NCBI GenBank assembly: GCA_020881915.1
Contig: JAJFPB010000002.1
Coordinates: 3,162,001 to 3,226,000 of the forward strand
Origin: Paramyrothecium sp. XJ0827
Lineage: Eukaryota; Ascomycota; Sordariomycetes; Hypocreales; Stachybotryaceae
Length of the DNA: 64,000 nucleotides
Reading direction: 5' to 3'
The first letter of the stretch is position 1; the number at the start of each line of letters is the position of its first letter. Below, piece after piece: positions 23,766 to 34,728 of this stretch. A program made the translations under genes and the position numbers. The notes beneath the pieces were generated by a model. The model was given only the letters and a program-made list of their open reading frames with translations, did not search any database and was not told where the DNA came from.

Positions 23766-25307
23766 TCAAACCGAATCCATGCTCGCTCGGGTGGCGAGTT
23801 GCTCGTTCTTGTTGCCCAGCCTCGAGATTTGGAGGAAGGCATCGACACCGTAGCCTTCCAAGCTGTGCAGCTCGAGACTGCCGGCCCAGTACTCTGCGTA
23901 CACCCGGCTAAGGGGCAGCCCCATACCTAGGCGCAGCTGCGGCGGCCTTTTCGTCAGGGAGGATAGTGAGCTCTGGTACGTGGGTGTCTTGAGATCGAGT
24001 CGGCTCAGTTCATCCTCGACCTGCAATTCGGACATGGTGGCGGCCATTTTAGGAACCTGGTTGAGGTTCTCGAGCCGTTTCTGAGTGTGAGGGCCCTTGC
24101 TGAAGGACCAGAGATAGGGCAGTTGGTCGCGTGGAATGCCACCACCTCGGTCGGATATTCTGATAATGACGTGTTCCTGTGCCTCGCAAATCGTAACCTC
24201 AATCGGCGGCGGTGTGGTGTCATCGCCCAGCTTCTCTTGCCGTTCAATGACGGCTTGTACCGAGTTCCTCAGCAACTCGCCGACTATGTACTCGATGTGA
24301 CTCATTATGTACGGGAAGCTCGCCTCAAGATGGCCGTCCACCCTGATTTCGGGGATTTTGATGTTGGGACCATTGGTCGAGCGTGCCAAGGCACGAACCC
24401 CCTGCGCGCATCGCTCGACGACATCTTTCGCAACGCATTTGATGAAGACTTCGCCGATGAAGTCGGACTCGGACAGCTTCGCGCCAGGGGAGAAGTAGGG
24501 GGAGTTGAAGGTCTCCGTGAGCGATAGGTGCTGTTCGGCAATGACTCGGCGAGAAATGCGCTGCGTCCAGTCAGTGTCCAATTATTTCTCCGAGACACCA
24601 GTCTGCTCAGTTGACTTACAGATTTCAGCATGGTATTCATGAAATTTTCCAAATCTTTGGGGTTCATAAGTCGGCCGCACTCAAGAATTCCGATGGTGAG
24701 CTTGGGGATAACCGTCAGGTGGGCCTTTAGAGTGCCCGCGATCAATTGGCACAGCTCGTCGTTGTCCTCGAGTGTTTTGATCTCCTTGAGCTTCCGTAAC
24801 TTGTCGAAAACATCGTAATACATGTTGTAGACTTCGTTGATGTGGTGGTTCGTGACAACAACGTATGGCAGCTGCTGCATGTCGCGGATGCGATGTGCGA
24901 TCCTAGGTCAAACTACGTCAGTTTGTGTACAAATGCGACTCGGATATCGAGCAGCGACCTACCGGACTGGCAGCTCGGTGCGAACATAATTGGCCGAACT
25001 TATGAGCCGCGACTCGGTCAACGAACGACCAAAAACCATCAACTGACGCAGGCTTATCGGGCGCGCTTCTCTGGCCACCCATCTGGCACTCGTGGTTAGC
25101 ATCATCGCCGAGAGAGGGCTAGAGGTGGCCAAGATTTTCATACTCGTCTAACACCACGACCGGCCTATACGGCGCGGTGCTGAAGCCGCGGCACGACCGC
25201 TTCGAGGCTGCGGATTTGTATACACCGTCGGTCCATTGCGAGGCAGTTAAAGTTTTCTGTGCCAATCTGCATCCTTTGCTGTTGCTGCGCAGCGCGATGG
25301 AGAACAT
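23766..25307 (-). CDS. Mitochondrial pyruvate/branched-chain dehydrogenase kinase
   Basis: Histidine-kinase-fold protein kinase that phosphorylates and switches off an alpha-keto acid dehydrogenase E1 subunit in the mitochondrial matrix. Four minus-strand exons (25307-25144, 25088-24963, 24902-24620, 24560-23766) give 455 residues, all joins in phase. The N-terminus MFSIALRSNSKG is rich in R, K, S and lacks acidic residues, as in matrix-targeting leaders. The helical regulatory domain contains REARPISLRQLMVFGRSL, then the ATP-binding core: N-box VGELLRNSVQAVIE, G1 SDRGGGIP, SFSKGP and G2 GMGLPLSRVYAEYW. The extra stretch between G1 and G2 is longer than in animals, common in fungi. PDH kinase and BCKDH kinase cannot be told apart safely by eye. 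It converges with CDC12. Confidence 0.9.
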
Positions 25308-28284
25308 GCCGGCAGTTCCATGCAGAAGAGGAAAGTTGTATGCGGCGATGCTCTTCCAGGCGCAAGAGGCAGGTATCCGCGCGCCCGATTCAAGACTCGG
25401 CCAATTTGTGACGGGCAAGGAGACCAGAGGAGACGATTTGAAGCTGTGGCCCAGGCGACCGAGGAGAGATGGAGGCTGTCATGTGCAAATGTAGAAAAGG
25501 GAGACAAGAAACAGACAGCTCCGAGACGGAACCTTGTAATAGCAGGCCGTCCGGACCCTGTCAAAGATTTACCCCACATGCAGCGGTACCGGGGGGCCCT
25601 CCATCTGGAGCTTTCAGCTGGGTTGCCTGCGCTGGCAGTGGATTGGAGAGGTACCTACCTAGGTAGATTGCCTGCCGTCGCCGCCACCGCACCCTGCATG
25701 GATCGGATGGGATGATGTTGTGGTGCACCTACGTAACCAAGCAGCCCAGTAGCCCACCTTGATTCGGCTTTGCAGTAACCTGTATGCCTGCCTACATACC
25801 TTATTGACACTCATCCCAGCACGGTTTACCTCGTCGTAGAAATGACGAACGGTCGAGACATCACCCGCCTCACCCTTTCCTGAAATCATATAGCATACCT
25901 CTGATGAGTTTGTTTACTAAAGGCGGCCCTTGTAAGCAGCACGTAAAGACGATCTCCAACTTCGACTATTTCCCTCCAACCATGGATCAGTTGTGCGTGC
26001 TCGCCTGACTGCTCGCCCCGATTCCGCTCCTCCCCATCGGGCATCAGCGGCAGATGCAGAGCGGAGGTATCTGGGCTTGCTGGGGAACCTCTGCATCGAT
26101 CCTCTTCAGGTACGTGGGTGTGACTGGTGGGATGGACGGGAAGGGTGGGGGAGCAATGCAGCCAGCCAAGTTCAGGCAGATGTCGAGAGCTCTCACAGGC
26201 CTTCGCATTTGAAAGCAGCAGCCCCTGGTATAACCATAACCTGTTGGGGTAGAGATCGCTATCGAACACTCTATTGTCCACATATGCTGTCTTGATCGAG
26301 GCGGTTGGAAGTGTCGCATGAGCTCCGGAGAGAAACCCCCTTAACCTGTGTGCCTACTTTATGAAGAGAACTTAAGGCAGTCGAGCGATGGCCTACTTTG
26401 CCAATGATAGCTGAAGGCAGGGCACAGCCAGCATGTCGCTTTATCACGCTACCAACTCCCAATGGCTCGTGGCAAAGAGTACGCTTTGTGGAGGTGTGTC
26501 AAGCATGAGTGGCAATAACTGGCCATGTATAGCATCCATAGATTCAAAGTCGGGTTCACAATTTGATACCAAGAGAGCAGGAAGAGGTGTATTTACACAA
26601 ACATATGAACCAGTATAACGCACGATAACTCGTTAGGTGGTCGCTTCGATATCGCGTGCATACATATAAAGACTTCAGGGCTGAGAGATGCCAGCCCCGT
26701 CGATAACAGTGAATGGGAATGCGGTAAAGTAAGGTACTTGATGAATTGCCTTATGTAAGGCAAAGTAGGCAGTAGGAGACGTCATTGGCAGCGGGGTGAG
26801 CCGATGACGCTACCAAAAGTCCGACAGCTGATTTCTATGTCATAAGTTAGTGCTATACTTTTCAGCCTCATGATGTCTTCGGCCCTGTCGAGCTTCATCC
26901 AAGTCTCTTCTTAACGCCGCCTGTAACGTGGGCACAACTCGACCTAGGTTCAATTGCCTACTAAAGTACTTAGGTATACGGGCAGTGCCTTGCTTTAGCA
27001 CAAGGAATTCTTCCTCAATTTCGGGGGGGGCAGTTGAGGAGAATGTACTGCACATAGGCACTCCTCACGCAAGGTACATGATCGTCGTTGGTTGGGTGGC
27101 TTCATTCTTTGTTATCACAAATCCTTTATTTTCAGTGATTGGCAATGCTGTAGGTGCACGTTCACCACGCTCTCCGTTCTCTGGCCCCGCATTGCAGGTA
27201 CAAGTAGTTGGCGTCTTGTCGGGCCATGAAAAATTGCCTGGCAAAAAGACAATAAACGTCTAGAAAAACCCTGGAGGTACCTGGCCTAGGTATTCAAGCA
27301 AGGTATAGTCCTGACGGCTGCTGGTGCTGTTTTGCCAGGAGGCGGCGTGCGGGTGGGTTACAAACCACTTTAGCTGCTCCAAAGTCTTTTGCCGTTGCAT
27401 CTTCCTCACGCCCTACATTTACCCTTACCTTGCCATACCATACCTTATCTTACCTCACCTTACCTTACCTACCAATACTACCTTTGCCTTGCCTTGCTTT
27501 GCCTAAGGTGACCTAACGGTACGCTACCTCTATCTTGGGGAACTTCTAACGGGGCTTTCCTTTCCTTTCCTTTGCTCTGCTTTGCTTTGCTTTATTTCCC
27601 CCACATCCACATTGCTATTGCTTGGGGACAGCATCACCGTCGTCCTTTCTCACTTTGCTTCCTCTTCCGCTCCTCCCCTCTCTCCTCCCTCTTCTAACCC
27701 CCCTTCTCCTTCCCTTCCGAGCCTTTCCAACTCACGGTTCAACAAGCTGCCGATCGTTTTTTCGTCGACGCCACGCGCGCCTCGCGAGCGCATCCCGAAG
27801 CGGCTGTCCGCTGCTCCTGCTGCACCACCCCGCCGTCCCCGAGAGACGCTATTCTGCCTTGCCGTAGCCTCTGGAAGCTACTGGCAGCTTAATCATGGTA
27901 TGCCTTTCACCTACCCTGTCACGGTCCGAATCGTCGTTTTGCTCCGACCGCAGCTTCCTGCGCTTCGCTCTGTTCAATTCGAGTGTTGCGCCGGCAGTGC
28001 ACCTCGCTAGCTGCCTGTGTCGTCAGCTCTGCTCACCACCCAAACCTTCACCTCACGTCACCACCACCGCGATCTTCGATGCTCCCAACGCATGTATAGG
28101 TTGACTTATACTTCCCCCTTCTGACTACACATTGTTTTGTGTTGTTTGTTATGGTTTTCTATCTCCTGCGGATTTCGTGCCCTCCGTCTTCGCCGCGACC
28201 ATGCAGAGTCTGCAATTGCGTTACCATGGCTCGACTAACAGTCTTGTTCACCGGCAGACTTACAACGTGCCCTCACCTAACGAA
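25308..28284. other. 3-kb divergent intergenic region with TACCT-rich and pyrimidine tracts
   Basis: No gene supported between the dehydrogenase kinase and the deubiquitinase. It has a 12-bp palindrome CTACCTAGGTAG at 25655-25666, further AGGTA/TACCT words near 26940-27305, and a dense patch at 27420-27515. From about 27556 the plus strand becomes strongly pyrimidine-rich, likely the long leader of the deubiquitinase gene, which may include untranslated introns. Confidence 0.5.
27420..27594. repeat. TACCT/CCTTG/TTTCC/TTTGC low-complexity repeats
   Basis: Imperfect pentamer repeats: TACCT and CCTTA units to about 27475, CCTTTG/CTTG units to about 27505, then TTTCC and TTTGC units at about 27556-27594. 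They lie about 0.7 kb before the next start codon. Confidence 0.75.
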
Positions 28285-31200
28285 ATGGTGGTTGACACTG
28301 GCGACTACGTCGGTGTCGATAGTGGCCTCGAGAAAGACCCGGTCGCCATCATCAACCCCGATAACCTCGAACATGAAGCCGACCAGCTTCAGGATTTGCC
28401 CTTGGCAAATGACCGTATGTGCCCTGACATTGAGATCCACACCCGCGCGGTGCCTGGCTGATATTCCCTCCCGCCTCAAGACGAAGCAATGAAAGAGATT
28501 GTCCTGCCTCCACTACTAGACGACCCAAAAATCCTCGGGGATTTCGAACACACATGGACGGTCGAGAACTGGAGGAACTTGGGCAAGAGGGAGCATGGTC
28601 CTGTGTTCCAAGCTGGTGGTCACCCTTGGTACAGTGGAATTACTCTCAGGGCATACGTTTGATTTAATGGCTGACGTTTCATTGTGACAGGCGCATTCTT
28701 CTCTTCCCTCATGGTAACAACATAGATCAGTGCTCGATATACCTCGAGCACGGTTTCGATACCAACGCTGTTCCCGAGAACTGGAGCTGCTGTGTACAGT
28801 TTGCCCTGGTTTTGTGGAACCCCAACGACCCGAGTTTATATGTCCACCACGCTGCCCATCATCGTTTCACCAAGGAAGAAGGAGACTGGGGCTTCACTCG
28901 CTTCGTTGAATATCGAAGGATGTTTAATGTGCCCTGGGAAAACGGGAGCCGGCCACTCTGCGAAAACGACACTGCCAACATTACTGCCTACCTCCGATTT
29001 GTCGAAGATGAGACGGGAGTTTTGTGGCACAACTTTGCCAACTACGACTCGAAAAAGGAGACTGGATACGTCGGGTTGAAGAACCAGGGCGCGACATGCT
29101 ATCTTAACTCGCTTCTTCAGTCGCTGTACTTCACGAACCTTTTCAGGAAGGTTTGTGACCCCTGCCCACCTATCTATCATATATTTCATACTCACTTCGT
29201 CAGGCAATTTACGAAATTCCAACCGAGAACGAGCAGAATATAGAAAACTCAGCGTACTACCTGCAGAGGCTGTTCTACCAGCTGCAGACTTCTGATCAAG
29301 CTGTCGGGACAAACGAGCTCACAAAGTCTTTCGGCTGGGAGACAAGGCATATCTTCGAGCAGCAAGACGTGCAGGAACTGTCTCGTAAGCTGATGGAGAA
29401 AATGGAAGACAAGATGAAGGGAACCACATCGCAAAACGTCCTACCCGAGATGTTCAGCGGCAAGATCAAGACTTACATATCTTGTATCAACGTCGACTAC
29501 GAATCCAGCCTTATCGAAGACTTTTGGGACGTGCAGCTCAATGTCAGTGGAAATAAGACGATTCTTGACAGTTTCAAGGATTACATCCAGGTTGAGAAGA
29601 TGGATGGAGACAACCAATACTACGCCAGCGACAAGTTCAAGCTACAAGACGCCAACAAAGGAGTCATCTTCACTAGTTTTCCTGATGTCCTGCACCTGCA
29701 GCTGAAGCGTTTTGAGTATGACCCTCATCGCGATGCGCTGATGAAGATCAATGACCGGCATGAGTTTTTTGAGACGATCGATCTGGCGCCTTATTTGATC
29801 GAGGATGCGGACAGGTCGGAGTCGTGGACTTACAAACTGCACAGCGTCCTGGTACACAGCGGCGACTTCAATGCTGGACATTACTACGCCTTCATCAAGC
29901 CTTCGAAAGATGGCTGGTTCTACAGATATGACGATGACAAAGTTACCAAGGCTACAATGAGGGAGGTTTTGGAAGAGAATTTTGGTGGCGAGTACCATGC
30001 GCCAAATGGTCTTCCTCGCGCCCCGCTGCAGAAGAAGGCACCTATCATGCGTCAGAACAGCGCATACATGTTGGTGTATATTCGGGAGACCCGTCTAGAC
30101 AAGATTCTTTGTCCAGTGACTAAAGACAACATTCCCAAGCACCTCCGTAAGTGGTTCCTGAGAGTTGTTGGGCCATTGGGACTAACAAGCCGCAGAGCAA
30201 CGCATTGAAGAGGAAACCGCTTTGAAAGAAGCTCGCAAGCGTGAGCGGGACGAGGCTCATCTGTACATGCAAGTGAAGGTCATCACTGACGATACTTTCC
30301 GGCACTACGGTAGTACCGATCTATGCAGCTTCGATGCTAACCCGGAAGTTGATCCTGCTGCCCCAAAGACTTATCGTGTCCGCCGAGCCATGTCTGTGGA
30401 GGACTTTATTGGCGTTGTTGCATCTGATCTCGGACAGGACCCTCGTCGTGTACGACTGTGGCTCATGGTCAACCGCCAAAATAAGACAATCCGCCCTGAT
30501 CAACCTATCATGGATTTGCGCCCGACCATTGAAGAGGTGTACACTCGCTCAGCTGCCCACCGTGACGCCAGTCTTCGCGTCTGGGCTGAGGTGGCAGATG
30601 AGGTGAATGCCGGTGGAGAAGCAATCTGGCCATCATATCAGAGCCAGCCTAACGGCGTCATTGTGAAGAATGATTTAATCCTCCTTCTATTGAAATATTT
30701 CGATATCGAAAACCAGACGTTGCGCGGTGTAGGCCACGTGTATATTGGTAAGGAGCGCAAGGTTGAGGAGTTGGTTCCCATGATAGCTGAAAAGATGGGC
30801 TGGGGCGACAAATTGCCAGCTGATGAGAAATTGCTACTCTGGGAGGTACGTGAAGTTGCACCCCGCGTTGCATGTTATTTTCCTGATGTTTTTGTTACAG
30901 GAAATCAAGCCAGTCATGATAGAGCCTTTGAAACCGAAACAGTCATTGAAGGTTGCGGAGCTTCAAGATGGCGATATCGTCTGCTTCCAACGGTCACCTG
31001 AACGCAAGGGCGACGCACCACGAATCATCGAAAAGCCTCCGCAGGAAGTGTAAGTCTCGAGACAACCTCCACAAAGACAATCGCTCACTTTTCTCAGGAA
31101 CAAAATCTCCGAGTACTTTGAGGACGCTCGAGAATACTATGACTTCCTTGAGCATAAGCGAACCGTCCGCTTCCATCCTCATCCAACCCGTTGCGATAAG

Positions 31201-32246
31201 GATGAGTACCCCCCATTCGATCTTGTCCTCAATTCCAAAATCAACTACGATACACTCTCCGAGCGAGTTGGGGCTCATCTGAAGATCCCACCGACGCATA
31301 TTCGATTCTGGACCGTCAGTGCCGCAACCAGCAATCCCAAGGCCCCTGTGCGTCGCGGAATGAACCCTAGTTTACGACAAATCTTGAATCCTATGGGAAC
31401 AAACACCATCAACAGCAATCAACGCGGCGACGCTCTGTATATTGAAGTTTTGGAAATGAGTCTAGCTGAGATGGATACAAAGAAGAGCGTCAAAGTGAAT
31501 TTGCTGTCTGAAGGCATCACGAAAGAAGTACTAGACCCCGATTTAACTCAGATTCCTGTGGTGCTAACCCGTTGGCTGCAGACCCAATACGATGTGCTCG
31601 TTCCCAAGACGGGCACCATTGAGGACTTGATTCAGGCACTCGTCAAAAAGGCGCAAATACCCGATGAGACAGAAGGCGGAAGAATTCGAGTTTACGAGAC
31701 CAATTCCAACAGGTTCTATCGTGAGCCTCAGCGTGAGCACTTGGTGTCTAATCTGAATGAATATACCCAGATCTACGCTGAGCGCATTGCGGAGGAGGAG
31801 CTGAATGCGGACGAGAATAACTTCATCCAAGTATTCCATTTCCAAAATGAAGTTAACCGGGTGCATGGCGTTCCATTCCGCTTGCTACTGGTCGAGGTAA
31901 GTGACGACACCATGCGTGACGGTGGATAGGCATGCTAATCGATTGCAGGGCGAGAAGTTTATCGATACCAAAAAGCGGCTTGAGAAGAGGACAGGCTTGA
32001 AGGGCAAACTCTTCGAAAAGATCAAGTTTGCTCTAGTTCGACGGGCGAACTATTCCAAGCCACAATACCTCAACGATGGTTCGTCGTTAATCCCCCTCCA
32101 AGCACGCAGCAGGCACATGATTGACTTTGTGGGCATTAGATGACGAGTTATGGAACGCGGCGTCAGAAGACGATCTTCTTGGCTTAGATCACGTTGACAA
32201 GACGAGATCGCTAAGAAACGGAGTTGGCGACCTATTCCTACGATAG
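28285..32246 (+). CDS. UBP15: Ubiquitin-specific protease of the USP7/HAUSP (Ubp15) type
   Basis: Cysteine protease that removes ubiquitin from target proteins. Nine exons (28285-28414, 28481-28628, 28691-29150, 29204-30146, 30196-30845, 30901-31049, 31098-31896, 31949-32078, 32140-32246) give 1171 residues; the eight introns are 48-66 nt, GT-AG and in phase. Order of domains: N-terminal MATH/TRAF domain (HTWTVENW to about 200), USP catalytic domain with Cys box GLKNQGATCYLNSLLQSLYF (Cys near 229) and His box GDFNAGHYYAFIKP (His near 472), then the HUBL repeats, including LWLMVNRQNKT and the USP7_C2 region, to FLR at the end. This layout is specific to USP7/Ubp15. The same frame is open upstream, and an ATG at 28201 would add 28 residues; 28285 is preferred because MVVD-type starts are common in relatives (recalled). 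Confidence 0.94.
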
Positions 32247-32822
32247 AGGAGAAGCAGGAAAATGGTGGCTTTAGACTTGCCTAAAACAGTACGATACCCG
32301 GACCGAGACCACCCGCAAATCTATTGCTGCCTGTTGATTGGGAATCGGCTTATTATCAACAAAATGCAGCATAGGCGTCCTTCCATGAGCATGTGCACAT
32401 AGGTGAAGAGAATGGGGGCGCAAATCAGAGGATGTACTGGGACCTGCGTTCAAAGATTGTCCATACATTATATTCATGATACAACGGGGCTTGGGCGTGG
32501 TACCGGGATGGTAGGCTGGAAAGGCGCATCGTGGGCGTTTGATGCCCCGAATACACTTCTGTAATGCTACTTTACTTGCCCAGTCCTCAGCCATTTGCCG
32601 GCGCGGAAACCCTTGTGTGCATGGAACCGCGCCAACGGTACATTACCGGTGGCTAGTGCGCGCCGGAACTTGACAGACGAGCATAGCCTCCAATTACGCT
32701 TGCGTATAGATAAATAGCCATCGACTCAGGATTACCTAGATTGGAGGCAATGCTCTGTGATTGGGTACGTGTCATGAAGGATGTGATGATAATGGTGAGC
32801 CCACAAACTGCCGTTTTCCTGT
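32247..32822. other. Intergenic 3' region between converging genes
   Basis: Lies between the deubiquitinase and asparaginase stops. No gene seen; the only longer frame (32271-32594, minus) has no recognisable feature. Confidence 0.55.
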
Positions 32823-34728
32823 TCATCCCGAGGATGCCCTGCTAGCCAAGAATCGTCGTTCAACCTCCTCGCCAGACAAGTGTGCGCCCGCAGATTTCAG
32901 TAACTTGGCACAGGCTTCTTTGCCTGACAAGGTGGCAAGGAAAAGCGGTGAGTTGTCGGCGCGATTCCTTTCGTGGACGCTGGCGCCGCGTTTCAGAAGT
33001 TCAAGCATGATATCTGTGTTACCAGCCACTGCAGCCAGGTGGACTGCGGTGTTACCGGCATAATCGGCCTGCGCAAGGAGTTGACCGCCGTTGCCTTCGA
33101 GAAGTTCGCGAACCACTTCGATCTCCTCGTTCTTGATGGCGTAACCCAGCGCCGCAAAAGCGGACTCGCTGACCGTTAGGCGAGAGGCGGCGCGGTCAAG
33201 CGATGTCGAAGGGTGCGAAAAGGTCGGGTGGGCGACCTCTGTCATCTCACCACGGACGGAGACAGAGAGGCGGGCGGCGATATCTTTTGTGGTCAGGCCG
33301 GGTAAGGCAAGGAGGTACGAGAGCTTCGTCAGGGCGGCCTCGGCAGTAAGGTCGAGGCCGAAGATGACGCCAGCACGGCCAAGCTGGGTGCCAGGCGCGT
33401 AGACAGGAGATACGAAGCCGCTGACGCACTGGCTAACGTTGACGACGATGACGCCGCGCTCGACGGCGGCGCGGATAACCTCGGTGAGGCGGCCCTTGGC
33501 GCCTCCAGGGACGTTGCCCATGCCGAAGGTCTCGAGGATGAGACCACGCAGATCTGGCAAGTGGAGGACAGCGTCAACCATCTCAGGCTTGATGCCGGGG
33601 AAGACACGCAAACAGGCCACATGGGTGGTGTCGAGGTTGGGGTCAATGGAAAACTTGGCGATGCTGGTCGGGCGGAGGACGAGCGGCCAGTTGACGTCGA
33701 TACCCAGACCGTTGACCTTGGCCAGGGGCTCGCAGTTGGGGCTGGCAAAGGCCTCGAAGGAAGCAGCCGAGACCTTGGTGGTGCGGTTGCCGCGGTAGAG
33801 CTTGTGATGGAAGAACAGGCCAACCTCGGGGATGACAAAGGTGCCGGCAATGATGAGGGAGCCGAGGAGGTTGTCGACGGCGTCGGACTGGAGGGCGAAG
33901 ATGGGGGCCTGGGACCCCGTGAGGATGACGGGCTTGCCGAGGTTGGACATGATGAAGGAGAGGGCGGAGGCGGTGTAAGCGAGGGAGTCGGTGCCGTGAA
34001 GAATGACGAAGCCGTCGAAGAGGTGGTAGTTCTCCTGGACGGCGGTGGCCATGAGGGCCCAGTCCTGGGCCGAGATGGAGCTCGAGTCAAGCAGCGGGGT
34101 GAACTCGAGGATGCCGTAGCGGACATGGCGCTGGTAGGCCGTGGGAGGTGTGCGGAGGCTGTCTATGGAGATGGTCTCGCCGTTCTTGACGGCTTGCAGC
34201 TTGACTGTTGGGGTGGATTGTGTTAGTGAGAGTGCTTCGATTTTGGGGATATATGAGACTGAAGTTGAGGTTGAGATTGAGACAAGGAGTTGAGATACGG
34301 CGTGAGGTTTTCCACCAGTCTCATCCATCCTTGGCTTGAATAAAATAAGATTGAAGGAAATGAGCCAAGCTCTGAGATCATGTTCAATTCCTGCAGTTCT
34401 ACGATTGAAAGAGTCCTGACGTGTTTGAGGTCATTTCTCATTCTCGGAATTTTTGGTGCTTGAGACCGGCTCTCGGCGTTGGACAACATCACCACCACGT
34501 CTCTCGTGTTGAAAGTGAACAACTTAAAAACTTGCCTTCAGTGTTCGACATGTCGTTGAATGACGGTCTCGGGGCCATGGCACTGTGCAAGAAGCCTTCG
34601 CTGGGCTGCAGTCCATCAGGTCCCGGCTGCATACAGATGGTGCCTCCGGTGCCGATGATAAGGACCCGGGATTCGGGATAGCCCGCATCAATGGGCGTGC
34701 CCGGCGTGACGGACTGAGGGGGAGACAT
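32823..34728 (-). CDS. Cytosolic type L-asparaginase with C-terminal ankyrin repeats
   Basis: Hydrolyses L-asparagine to aspartate and ammonia. Two minus-strand exons (34728-34536 and 34204-32823) give 524 residues. The first exon holds the catalytic Thr motif VLIIGTGGTICM (about 22-33); the second has ILHGTDSLAYTASALSFIM with the second catalytic Thr-Asp, GSQAPI, and LILETFGMGNVPGG. After the asparaginase domain (to about 390) come ankyrin repeats, for example YAGNTAVHLAAVAGNTDIM and ADNSPLFLATLSGKEACA. This asparaginase-ankyrin layout is also found in animal 60-kDa lysophospholipase/asparaginase. The 331-nt intron (34205-34535) is long for this genome and uses a GC donor; the join gives SNTEVKLQAVKNG, phase 1 on both sides. 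Confidence 0.92.
34205..34535 (-). other. GC-AG intron of the asparaginase gene
   Basis: On the minus strand exon GAAG is followed by GCAAGT, the classical GC-donor consensus, and the intron ends CCCCAACAG with CACTAACAC as branch-like site. The adjacent GT (GTTTTT) would give the wrong phase. Confidence 0.75.
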
